Shown here piece after piece: positions 15,164 to 22,558 of a stretch of 34,661 nucleotides of DNA. Origin of the DNA: DATLYF01 sp035575095. GTDB lineage: Bacteria; Pseudomonadota; Gammaproteobacteria; Competibacterales; Competibacteraceae. The notes beneath the pieces were generated by a model that made no database searches, was not told where the DNA came from, and saw only the letters and a list, made by a program, of their open reading frames with translations. The DNA is taken from NCBI GenBank assembly GCA_035575095.1, contig DATLYF010000007.1, positions 1-34,661 on the forward strand, read 5' to 3'. The number at the start of each line of letters is the position of its first letter. Position 1 is the first letter of the stretch. The position numbers and the translations under genes are program-made.

Positions 15164-15849
15164 CGTCGCGTCACCAGGATGAGCGCAAAGTACGGTCCCG
15201 GCCCCTGCAGAGTCGCCAGATCGTGCACGATGCGTTGCCCGTCGCGGCTCACGCTCTCCAGGTAGACGGCATCCCCCAGGCGTCCGCTCTCGCGCAGCAG
15301 CCGCAGCACCTGTTCGCGCGCCCGGCCGGGCTTGAGGATGGCCACGCTGTCGTGCTCGGCGAGCGCCCGGCGTAGCGCCTCCTCGCCGGCGCTGGCCGGC
15401 AGGATGCACAGCGACTGCTCCAGCAGGGCGAGCGGCGTCAGGCTGGCGGCGGCGGCGGCCAGCACCGAACTCACCCCCGGCACCACTTGGCACGGGAAGC
15501 GCCCGTGCAGGCGCTCCAGCAGATAGCCGAAGCTGCCGAACAGCAGCGGGTCGCCCTCGCACAGCACCGCCACGTCCAGGCCCGCTGCCAGGCACTCGGC
15601 GATCTCGGCGGCGGCGCGATCGTAGGCGGCGTTAGCCGGACCGCGGTCGCGCTGGAACGGCATGCGGATGGCGATCTCCCGCTGCCGGCCCAGCCAGCGG
15701 GCGGCGATGGCGCGGGCCTGGGACTGCCCCGTGGGGTTGGCCGGGTAGGCCAGCACCGGGCAACTCTCGATCAGCCGCACCGCCCTGAGGGTGAGCAGCT
15801 CCGGGTCGCCGGGGCCGACGCCGATGCCGTACAGCGTGCCGCTGTTCAC
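15160..15849 (-). CDS. cobI: Precorrin-2 / cobalt-factor II C20-methyltransferase
   Basis: This 229-aa SAM-dependent enzyme (CobI/CbiL) methylates C-20. The motifs are LYGIGVGPGDPELLTLRA, VAVLCEGDPLLFGSF, VPGVSSVLAAAA and VAILKPGR. No ATG is available. I use the GTG at 15849, which overlaps the cobL stop as GTGA and has a GGAG site 8 bases upstream. The stop overlaps the cbiG start. Confidence 0.95.
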   Translation of the reverse strand: MNSGTLYGIGVGPGDPELLTLRAVRLIESCPVLAYPANPTGQSQARAIAARWLGRQREIAIRMPFQRDRGPANAAYDRAAAEIAECLAAGLDVAVLCEGDPLLFGSFGYLLERLHGRFPCQVVPGVSSVLAAAAASLTPLALLEQSLCILPASAGEEALRRALAEHDSVAILKPGRAREQVLRLLRESGRLGDAVYLESVSRDGQRIVHDLATLQGPGPYFALILVTRR

Positions 15850-17102
15850 CAGGATTTCTCCACCGCCATCAGCAGCACCGGCAACTGCGGCCGCAGCAGG
15901 CGCTGCCCGGCCAGCATCTCGCCGCGCGAGACGGTGATCTGCACCCAGTCGGCGGCACCCAGCGGCAGGGTATCGGCGAAGCGGTACAGGGCCATCTTGC
16001 TGTCCTCGGTCACCGCCGCCGCCACCAGCCGCCCGCCGGCACGCAGGCGTTGCCAACAGACGCCGAGGATGGCCGGCAGTTCGGGGCCGCCTCCACCGAC
16101 GAACACGGCGTCGGGATCGGGCAATGTGGCCAGGGCCTCGGGGGCGCGGCCGCTGTGGATCTCCAGGTTGTGCACCGCGCCGAAGCGCTCGCGGTTGGCG
16201 GCGAGATGCGACAGCCGCTCCGCGTGGTGCTCCACTGCGTGCACCGTGCCCAGGCGGTTCCAGCGCGCCCATTCCACCGCCACCCCACCGCAGCCGGCGC
16301 CCACATCCCAGCCCACCTCGCCGGCGCGGGGCTGGAGCAGGCTGAGCACCGCCAGGCGAACCTCGCGCTTGCTGAGCAGGCCGCGACCGGGCTCGGCACC
16401 GGTGCTGAAGCGCTCGTCGGGAATGCCGGGGAATTCCGGCAGCACGCCGCCGGGGCCGCGGGTGTGGACGATGACCACGTTGAGGGGCGAGAACGTCCGC
16501 CCGCTCTGCGCCAGGGCCGCGGCATGATGGCGGCTGACGTGCTCGTCCGGCGTGCCCAGGTCCTCGGCCACCCACAGGTTCGAATCGGCAAAGCCGGCCG
16601 CCACCAGTTCGGCGGCGATGGCCGCCGGGTGGCTGGCGGCGTCGGTGAGCAGGGCGTACCAGCGGTTGCCGCCCAGGTGGGCGCGCAGGGTGGCCAGCGG
16701 TCGGCCATGCACGCTGACGACCTCGGCATCCTGCCAGGGCTGGCCGATGCGGGCGAAGGCCGCCTGGACGCTGGAGACGTGCGGGTGGAACACCAGCTGC
16801 TCGGGCGCCAAGAAGCGGCGCAGGTGGCTGCCGATGCCGAAGAACAGCGGATCGCCCGAGGCCAGCAGCGCCACGCGCCGGTCGTGCCAGCGCTCCAGCA
16901 GCGTCCACAGTTCGCCGAACGGGCTGGGGTAGACGGCGGTGGTGCAGCTCAACCAGGGCAGGGCATCGAGGTGGCGGCGCCCACCGATCACCAGTTCCGC
17001 CTGCTCCAGGGCGGCGCGCGCTGCCGGACCGAGGGTCGCGCCCTCGCTCAGGCCGAGGCCGATGACCTGCAGGGGCGGGCCGTGCCAGCGTCTGGCGCTC
17101 AT
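15846..17102 (-). CDS. cobL: Precorrin-6Y C5,15-methyltransferase, decarboxylating (CbiE-CbiT fusion)
   Basis: The 418-aa bifunctional enzyme methylates C-5 and C-15 and decarboxylates the C-12 acetate. The N-terminal CbiE half (about residues 1-205) has VIGLGLSEGATL and LLASGDPLFFGIGSHL. The C-terminal CbiT half (from about residue 225) has the SAM-binding GWDVGAGCGGVAVEWA and the later DAVFVGGGGPELPAIL. The start ATG overlaps the cobH stop by one base (TGATG). The fused form is common in proteobacteria. Confidence 0.96.
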   Translation of the reverse strand: MSARRWHGPPLQVIGLGLSEGATLGPAARAALEQAELVIGGRRHLDALPWLSCTTAVYPSPFGELWTLLERWHDRRVALLASGDPLFFGIGSHLRRFLAPEQLVFHPHVSSVQAAFARIGQPWQDAEVVSVHGRPLATLRAHLGGNRWYALLTDAASHPAAIAAELVAAGFADSNLWVAEDLGTPDEHVSRHHAAALAQSGRTFSPLNVVIVHTRGPGGVLPEFPGIPDERFSTGAEPGRGLLSKREVRLAVLSLLQPRAGEVGWDVGAGCGGVAVEWARWNRLGTVHAVEHHAERLSHLAANRERFGAVHNLEIHSGRAPEALATLPDPDAVFVGGGGPELPAILGVCWQRLRAGGRLVAAAVTEDSKMALYRFADTLPLGAADWVQITVSRGEMLAGQRLLRPQLPVLLMAVEKSW

Positions 17103-17749
17103 CAGAAACGGATCCCCCTGGCGAGCCTGCCCAGGGCGTTGACCGCGGCGGCGGTCAAGGCGCTGCCGCCGCGCAGCCCGTGCACGGTGATCCAGGGCAC
17201 GCCGAACTCGGCGTAGGCCACCGCGGCCAGCGCCTGCTTGCTCTCCACCGCGCCGATGAAGCCCACCGGCATGCCCACGATCAGGGCCGGGCGCGGCGCG
17301 CCCTCGTCCAGCAGTTCCAGCAGCCGGAACAGGGCGGTGGGGGCGTTGCCGATGGCGGCGATGCTGCCCTCCAGGTGTTCCCGCCACAGCTCCAGCGCCG
17401 CCATGGAGCGGGTCTCGCCGCGCTGGCGGCCGATCTCGGCGGCGCGCGGATCGTTGAGGTAGCACAGCGCCTGCTTGCCCAGCAGGCGGCGGTTGAGGCC
17501 GTGGCGCACCATCTCCACGTCGCACAAGATGGGGGCGCCGGTGCGCATGGCAGCCAGCCCCGCGGCGCAGGCGCCGGGACTGAAGGCCAGATGAGCGACG
17601 ATGCTCGGGTCGCCGCAGGTGTGTACCAGGCGCATGGCCACCTGGGCCTGGTCGTCGTCGAAACGGCTCAGGTCGGTGAGCTCGCGGATGCGGGCGAAGG
17701 AGCGGCGCTCGATCTCGTCCGGGTCGCGGATGTAGTGAAAGCGAGACAT
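17102..17749 (-). CDS. cobH: Precorrin-8X / cobalt-precorrin-8 methylmutase
   Basis: The 215-aa enzyme (CobH/CbiC) moves a methyl group from C-11 to C-12 to give (hydrogeno)byrinate. The catalytic His43 lies in RLVHTCGDPSIV; TGAPILCDVEMVRHGL, GNAPTALFRL and GMPVGFIGAVESK are typical. One base separates its start from the cbiX stop, and its own stop overlaps the cobL start, so translation is coupled on both sides. Confidence 0.97.
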   Translation of the reverse strand: MSRFHYIRDPDEIERRSFARIRELTDLSRFDDDQAQVAMRLVHTCGDPSIVAHLAFSPGACAAGLAAMRTGAPILCDVEMVRHGLNRRLLGKQALCYLNDPRAAEIGRQRGETRSMAALELWREHLEGSIAAIGNAPTALFRLLELLDEGAPRPALIVGMPVGFIGAVESKQALAAVAYAEFGVPWITVHGLRGGSALTAAAVNALGRLARGIRF

Positions 17750-17750
17750 C

Positions 17751-18809
17751 TCACTCCTTGACCACCGCCCAGCCGCTGAGCCGGGTGGGATCGGCCGGCG
17801 CCTTCACCGCCAGCGGGCTGGGGTTGTGGTGATGATCATGGCCGTGACCATGGTCGTGATGGTGGTGATCGTGGCCGTGGTGGTGGTGATGGTCGTCGCC
17901 GTCGGTGCCGATGCCGCGCACGTGCAGATGGTGGCCGAACTGGGCCTGGCCACGGCGCGCCTCGTAGCCGATGATCTGCTCGCGGTACTGGCAGAGCTGG
18001 CAGTTCATGACGCCGGTGCCCTCCTCGGCCTCGCGCAGGCGGTCGAGGAAGGCTTCCAGCACCAGCGGATGGTCGTTGAGATAGGGTGCCTTGACCACCT
18101 GCACCTCGGGATGAGCGGCTTGGTAGGCGTCGGCAGCCTGGTAGATACGCTCCACCAAGCGCCCGGTGAAGAGGAAATAGGGGAATACGATGACCCGGCG
18201 GAAGCCCAGGCGATGGGCCATGGCCAGGCCGTCCGGCACCAGCGGGTAGGTGACCCCGGAATAGCAGGTCTCGGCCCAGCCGAAACCCATGCCTTCCCAC
18301 AGCATGCGGGTGATCTTGCCGATGTTGGAGTTGGCGTCGGAATCCGAGGCGCCGCGCCCCACCACCATGAGCAGGGTCTCTTTGCGTTCGTAGCCAGGGC
18401 CGAATCGCACCTCGGCCTGCGCGATGCGCTCAGCGGCGGCGCGCAGCATCTTGGCGTGTAGCCCAAGCTCTACGCCGTAGGTGATGCTCACCCCGGGATG
18501 GGCGGCCATGTACTCGTTGAGCTCGCTGGGAATGTCGTTCTTGGCGTGACCGGCGGCCATCAGCATGCCCGGCACGGCGGTGATGGTGCGCGCCCCCCGG
18601 GCCAGCAGCTCGTCCAGACCCTCGCTGATGGTGGGGCGGGCGAACTCCAGAAAGCCGGTGGCGCACAGCCGCTCGGGAAAGGTGCGCTGCAGATGCGCGG
18701 CCAGCTGGTAGAATTCCTCGACGCCCTTGACGTCACGGGTGCCATGGCCCACCACCAGGATGGCGGGTGGGGTGTGGTATGTGGCGCTAGTCACATCGCT
18801 CTCCGTCAT
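17751..18809 (-). CDS. cbiX: Sirohydrochlorin cobaltochelatase CbiX, long form with His-rich tail
   Basis: CbiX inserts Co2+ into sirohydrochlorin, the entry to the cobalt-early pathway. The 352-aa protein has two tandem chelatase-like domains; the N-terminal one carries the active-site histidines (VVGHGTRD, His22; AAGHAKND, His88). After residue 268 comes an MNCQLC segment (Cys270, Cys273), matching the MXCXXC iron-sulfur motif described for Bacillus megaterium CbiX. A tail of about 23 residues (306-328), nearly all His, Asp and Gly, follows and probably stores cobalt. The extra tail after it (APADPTRLSGW) is unassigned. It is the first biosynthetic gene after the cbtBA transporter genes. 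Confidence 0.95.
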   Translation of the reverse strand: MTESDVTSATYHTPPAILVVGHGTRDVKGVEEFYQLAAHLQRTFPERLCATGFLEFARPTISEGLDELLARGARTITAVPGMLMAAGHAKNDIPSELNEYMAAHPGVSITYGVELGLHAKMLRAAAERIAQAEVRFGPGYERKETLLMVVGRGASDSDANSNIGKITRMLWEGMGFGWAETCYSGVTYPLVPDGLAMAHRLGFRRVIVFPYFLFTGRLVERIYQAADAYQAAHPEVQVVKAPYLNDHPLVLEAFLDRLREAEEGTGVMNCQLCQYREQIIGYEARRGQAQFGHHLHVRGIGTDGDDHHHHHGHDHHHHDHGHGHDHHHNPSPLAVKAPADPTRLSGWAVVKE

Positions 18810-18828
18810 CGAAAGGACACGGGACGCG

Positions 18829-18875
18829 CTCCCGCAGCGGGAGGCGCCCCGTAGGGTCGGTGCGCCAAGGCACCT
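18829..18875. repeat. REP-like hairpin pair in the cbtA-cbiX gap
   Basis: The 66-base gap holds two inverted repeats: CTCCCGC-A-GCGGGAG (18829-18843), and GGTGC-gccaag-GCACC (18859-18874) just after the phrase GTAGGGTC. This resembles REP-type elements of gammaproteobacteria that carry GTAGGGT next to GGTGCGCC. In the operon mRNA they would form two stems between cbtA and cbiX. Confidence 0.6.
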
Positions 18876-19562
18876 TCAGCCGCGGCGCAAAAAGCCGGCG
18901 GTCAGTGCGCCCAAGGCGAGCCAGAACACGCCGTTGGCGATGGCCGTGGCGGCGATGAAGGCCGGCTCCAGTGCCGCGGGCGCGGTACCGCCGCGCACCG
19001 GCAGATGCGGCGCGCCCAGCAGATGCGGCAGCAGCAAGAGCACGATCCCAAGCAGGCGCAGCCACCAGGCGTGCCCGAACACCAGGCTGGCCAGACCGGC
19101 GCCGCTACAGGCCACTGTCAGCAGCCACCATGCCTGGCGATCGGCCAGTGGGGCGGCCCAGGCGCCGGGCAGTTCCGGCGGCAGACCCAGGCTGGGCGCC
19201 AGGAAGAACACGGCAAAGCCGCCGAGCCCCCACAGCAGCCCCTGGCGCACGCTCACCGCCTGGCCGCGCAGGGTGTAGGCGGCGCCTAGCAACAAGCCGA
19301 AGCCGATAGCCATCAGGACGTTGCCGCCGGCGGTAAAGAGAGTGCGCTGCCAGCCGTCGGCCGGGGCCCACTCCTCGTCGTGGGCGATGCCGTCAGTGTG
19401 GTCGTGGGCCGCCGGAGCTGCTGCCTCGGCCACCTCATAGGTTTCCGCTTCGAGGATGATGGGCACCACTTGCAACTGTTGCACCAGGGTCAGCAGCACG
19501 CCGGCCAGCAGGCCGGCCACCGCCGCGGCGAAGACGATACGCCGGAACAGGGCGAGATCCAT
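18876..19562 (-). CDS. cbtA: CbtA-family membrane protein, predicted cobalt transporter
   Basis: The 228-aa protein has about six hydrophobic segments starting at residue 8. The first loop is histidine- and acid-rich (AAHDHTDGIAHDEEW), and conserved segments such as GGNVLMAIGFGLLLGAAYTL and LPPELPGA are present. CbtA is defined by its link to CbtB and to cobalamin riboswitches and is thought to import cobalt. It is separated from cbtB by seven bases and has a GAGG site before its ATG. Confidence 0.92.
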   Translation of the reverse strand: MDLALFRRIVFAAAVAGLLAGVLLTLVQQLQVVPIILEAETYEVAEAAAPAAHDHTDGIAHDEEWAPADGWQRTLFTAGGNVLMAIGFGLLLGAAYTLRGQAVSVRQGLLWGLGGFAVFFLAPSLGLPPELPGAWAAPLADRQAWWLLTVACSGAGLASLVFGHAWWLRLLGIVLLLLPHLLGAPHLPVRGGTAPAALEPAFIAATAIANGVFWLALGALTAGFLRRG

Positions 19563-19569
19563 GGCCGCC

Positions 19570-19752
19570 TCAGTGGCAGGGGAAGGCGGCCGAATGACGG
19601 GTGTCGTGGGCGGCGTTGTGGGCGGCCGGCATCTGCGCGAAGCCGACGCCGTAGAGGATGAGCATGCCGAGCAGGACGGCGCTCAAGGCCGGCAGCAGGC
19701 GGCTGGAAAGGGCGGCGTTGGTTTGGACGCGGGCGGTCGTGAGGGTGGTCAT
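19570..19752 (-). CDS. cbtB: CbtB-family small membrane protein, predicted cobalt transporter subunit
   Basis: The 60-aa protein has one membrane helix (about residues 19-37, LLPALSAVLLGMLILYGVGF). Its C-terminus is histidine-rich (HNAAHDTRHSAAFPCH), the CbtB hallmark thought to bind cobalt. It is the first gene after the riboswitch leader. The ATG has GGGGA about 9 bases upstream. It works with CbtA, seven bases downstream. Confidence 0.93.
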   Translation of the reverse strand: MTTLTTARVQTNAALSSRLLPALSAVLLGMLILYGVGFAQMPAAHNAAHDTRHSAAFPCH

Positions 19753-19866
19753 GGCGTCATTCCCCGTTGTTGGTATTGCGCGGAGCCCGGTCGGGGGGGC
19801 GGGACGGGGACGCCGAAGCCAGTGCCGGCGGCCGTATCGCCCTCCGCGATGCGAGCCTCAATCACC

Positions 19867-20050
19867 CGTCAGGCCGGTCTCCGGGCTCGCGCGCGAGGAG
19901 CAACCTCGCCGGATCGCCTTCCCGTGCCGGACGGGGCACAGTGGCGTATGATGATCCGTTAAGCGCCTACCGTTGCGGGGGCAGCGTCGGCCTTGTCCGA
20001 AGACGTACCGACTTCCCGTTTCTCCCGGACGCGCCGGGAGCACCTGAGGG
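19867..20050 (-). promoter_or_regulatory. Cobalamin riboswitch of the cbtB-cobK operon
   Basis: Read on the minus strand, the leader contains AGGTGC (20040-20045), GAGAAACGGGAAGTCGGT, CTGCCCCCGCAACGGTAGGC, the B12 box GCCACTG (19939-19945), GGGAAGGCG and the closing GAGCCCGGAGACCGGCCTG, in the standard order. This is a clear B12-binding riboswitch. About 115 bases separate it from cbtB. There ACGGGG (19762-19767), part of the ribosome site, could pair with CCCCGT (19804-19809), which suggests control of translation initiation; no T-rich terminator is visible. High cobalamin should lower expression of the whole operon. Confidence 0.96.
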
Positions 20051-20058
20051 ACATTTCA

Positions 20059-20087
20059 ATCTAAGAGTGCGGCGAAACGCTTGTCAA
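20059..20087 (-). promoter_or_regulatory. Sigma-70 promoter of the cobalamin operon
   Basis: On the minus strand a perfect -35 TTGACA (20082-20087) is followed by a 17-base spacer and TTAGAT (20059-20064) as the -10 box. The predicted start, near 20052, falls just before the first riboswitch helix, which supports the assignment. The rest of the gap to the divergent cobC gene holds nothing obvious. Confidence 0.75.
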
Positions 20088-20210
20088 CCGCCGCATTGAC
20101 CCTTCGAGTCGAGGCTCACTAGCATGGTGGGCCTTGTGCATCGCCCGGAGAGTGCTCATGCCCGCCAGATTCCGCCTCGTCCCACCCAGCGCCGTCGGCG
20201 AGGGCCGGCC

Positions 20211-21200
20211 GTGCTGAGCCACGGCGGCCGGCTGCGGGCGGCGGCGCTCCGCTACGGCATCCCCCTGGCCGAGTGGCTGGATCTTTCCACCGGCCTCAAT
20301 CCCAACGGCTGGCCGGTGCCGGCGGTGCCGCCCGCGGTCTGGCTGCGCCTGCCGGAAACCGACGACGGTCTGGAGCAGGCCGCTCGCGACTACTACGGCG
20401 CCCCGCAAGTGCTGCCGGTGGCCGGCTCCCAGGCGGCGATTCAGACCTTGCCGCTGTTGCGCCCGCCGGGCCGGGTGGGGGTGTTGAGCCCCGGCTATGC
20501 CGAGCACGCCCACGGCTGGGCGCGGGCCGGCCATGAGGTGCTGCCGCTGGCGGCGGAGGCCGTGGATGCGGCCGTGGAGCGGCTCGATGTGCTGGTGCTG
20601 ATCAATCCCTGCAACCCCAGCGGCGTGCGCTTCCCCGTTGCGCGACTGCTGACCTGGCATGAGCGGCTGGCGGCGCGGGGCGGCTGGTTGCTGGTGGACG
20701 AGGCGTTCATGGACGTCACTCCCGGCGATAGCCTGGCGGCCCACAGCGAGCGCCCGGGGTTGATCGTGCTGCGCTCGCTCGGCAAGTTCTTCGGTCTGGC
20801 CGGAGCGCGGGTCGGCTTCGTGCTGGCCGAGCCAGCGTTGCTTGCCCGTCTGGAGGAGAAACTCGGCCCCTGGAGCGTGGCCGGACCGGCGCGCTGGGTG
20901 GCGGCGCGGGCGCTGGCCGACCGCGACTGGCATAACGCCACCCGGTCGCGGCTGCACGCCGCCGGCGAGCGGCTGTGGCGGCTACTGGTCCGGCATGGCC
21001 TGGAGCCGGCCGGCGGCACCGCTCTGTTCCAGTGGGTGCGCCACCCCGCCGCTGCCGTTCTGCACGAGTCCCTGGCCCGTCAGGGCATCCTCACCCGATT
21101 GTTCCAGGATCCGGCCAGCCTGCGCTTCGGCCTGCCCCCGGATGAGGCCGGCTGGATCAGGCTGCAGTATTGCCTGGCGCAACTGAGCGGCGCAATGTAA
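20211..21200 (+). CDS. cobC: Threonine-phosphate decarboxylase (CobC/CobD-type PLP enzyme)
   Basis: This aspartate-aminotransferase-fold enzyme makes (R)-1-amino-2-propanol phosphate from L-threonine phosphate for the cobalamin nucleotide loop. From the GTG at 20211 it is 329 aa. The motifs are HGGRLRAAALRYGIPLAEWLDLSTGLNP, NPCNPSG, LVDEAFMD and the PLP lysine in SLGKFFGLAGAR (Lys192). An ATG at 20124 is in frame but would add 29 residues of basic low-complexity sequence; homologues start at the HGGRL region. No cobalamin riboswitch precedes it on this strand. It is divergent from the cob operon. Naming follows the pseudomonad CobC usage; Salmonella calls it CobD. Confidence 0.92.
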   Translation: MLSHGGRLRAAALRYGIPLAEWLDLSTGLNPNGWPVPAVPPAVWLRLPETDDGLEQAARDYYGAPQVLPVAGSQAAIQTLPLLRPPGRVGVLSPGYAEHAHGWARAGHEVLPLAAEAVDAAVERLDVLVLINPCNPSGVRFPVARLLTWHERLAARGGWLLVDEAFMDVTPGDSLAAHSERPGLIVLRSLGKFFGLAGARVGFVLAEPALLARLEEKLGPWSVAGPARWVAARALADRDWHNATRSRLHAAGERLWRLLVRHGLEPAGGTALFQWVRHPAAAVLHESLARQGILTRLFQDPASLRFGLPPDEAGWIRLQYCLAQLSGAM

Positions 21201-21246
21201 CCGTTTGTTACGTGCCCTGGCCGTTGTCACATTCCGCAACATTCGC

Positions 21247-21265
21247 GCCTGTGTCAGACACAGGC
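21247..21265. promoter_or_regulatory. Palindrome upstream of the RND operon, possible operator
   Basis: GCCTGTGT-cag-ACACAGGC is a perfect 8-bp inverted repeat with a 3-base centre, about 130 bases before the RND adaptor gene. There is no T-run, so it is not a terminator. The size and symmetry suit a dimeric repressor, for instance of the TetR family, but no regulator gene is next to it. The remainder of the 195-base gap shows no convincing promoter. Confidence 0.45.
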
Positions 21266-21395
21266 TGGACAAGCAGCGGCATTAGCCTCATGCACTGGGG
21301 CGGCGGATTTCATTGCCGGCGGCGCAGTCTTATGAGCATGCCGGCCAGGGGCGCGGCGCATGCCCGGCGCCTGCGAGTAACAGAAGCGAGCGACG

Positions 21396-22541
21396 ATGAT
21401 GAAAGTGTGGACGCCAATCCTGAGCGTCGGCCTGCTGGCCAGTGCAGCGCTCGCCCTCTATGTCGGCGCCGCACGCCAGGGGCCGCCGGCCAACCCGGCC
21501 CAGGGACGGGCGCTGGAGCGGGTGCAGCAGGTGCGCACCGTCGCGGTGCGGGTGCGCGATGTACCCGTCGAGTTCAGCGCCGAGGGCCACGTGGTGCCGG
21601 TCAACCAAGTCGAGATCCGGCCGCAGATCACCAGCACGGTGACCGCCATCCGGGTCAGGGAGGGCAGCGAGGTCGAGGCCGGTGCGGTGCTGTTCGCCCT
21701 CGACGATCGCGAAGCGCGCGCCGAGGTGCAGCGCGCTCAGGCCCAGGTGACCCGCGACCAGGCGCTGCTGGCCGACGCCCAGAGTCAATTGGCGCGCAAC
21801 GAGGAGCTGCTGGGCAAGCGCATGGTGGCGGAGTCGGTGGTGGAGTCGGCGCGCAGCCAGGTGCGCAGTCTGCAAGCCACGCTGGAGGCCGACCGCTCGG
21901 TCGTGGAGAGCGCCCGGGTGGCGCTCAGCTACACCATCATCCGCGCCCCTTTCGCCGGCCGCGTCGGGGCGGTCAACGTCTATCCCGGCAGCCTGGTGCA
22001 GCCCAACAGCACCCAGCCCATGACCGTCATCACCCAGTTCGATCCCATCGCCGTCGCCTTTACCCTGACCGAGAGCGAGCTGGCCGCCGTGCGCGCCCTG
22101 CCGGGTGATCAGGCGGTGGGCGTGACCGTGGTCGATGGCGGCCGTACACTGGCGGGCCGGCTGAGCTTCATCGACAACAGCATCGATCCGCAGACCGGCA
22201 CCATCCGCCTCAAGGCCGAGTTTCCCAATCCCGAGCGACGGCTGTGGCCGGGCCAGTTCGTGCGCCTGCGCCTGCAGGCCGGCCTCACCCCCGGCGCCGC
22301 CACCCTGCCGGCGGCGGCGGTGCAGACCGGGCCCGAGGGGCGCTTCGTCTATGTGGTGCAGGGCGACGGTACGGTGGCGGCGCAGCCGGTGAAACTGCTG
22401 CGTGTGTTCGAACAGCAGGCAGTGGTGGAAGGCGTGACCGGCGGCGCCAGGGTCGTGCTGGAGGGCGCCGAGAATCTGCGCCCGGGCAGCAAAGTGCTGG
22501 AGGCGGGGGAGGACGGACCGGCCCCGGCCACGGCCGGTTGA
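21396..22541 (+). CDS. RND efflux periplasmic adaptor (membrane fusion protein)
   Basis: The 381-aa protein has an N-terminal membrane anchor (about residues 8-26, no lipobox) and a biotinyl-lipoyl-like half (QVEIRPQITSTVTAIRVREG). A coiled-coil hairpin (about residues 105-170, rich in Ala, Gln and Arg) is followed by the second lipoyl half, IIRAPFAGRVG, then the beta-barrel and membrane-proximal domains. This is the HlyD/MdtA-like adaptor that links an RND pump to an outer-membrane channel. A GAGCGACG sequence precedes the ATG. The pump gene follows after 17 bases; no channel gene is nearby, so a TolC-like protein from elsewhere is probably used. Confidence 0.93.
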   Translation: MMKVWTPILSVGLLASAALALYVGAARQGPPANPAQGRALERVQQVRTVAVRVRDVPVEFSAEGHVVPVNQVEIRPQITSTVTAIRVREGSEVEAGAVLFALDDREARAEVQRAQAQVTRDQALLADAQSQLARNEELLGKRMVAESVVESARSQVRSLQATLEADRSVVESARVALSYTIIRAPFAGRVGAVNVYPGSLVQPNSTQPMTVITQFDPIAVAFTLTESELAAVRALPGDQAVGVTVVDGGRTLAGRLSFIDNSIDPQTGTIRLKAEFPNPERRLWPGQFVRLRLQAGLTPGAATLPAAAVQTGPEGRFVYVVQGDGTVAAQPVKLLRVFEQQAVVEGVTGGARVVLEGAENLRPGSKVLEAGEDGPAPATAG

Positions 22542-22558
22542 GCCGCAGGAGGGGCGCT

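Noticed and set aside
22244..22558. N-terminal extension of the RND pump
   Set aside because: The extension is low complexity; CAGGAGGGG and the canonical MHISELCIRRP start favour 22559.
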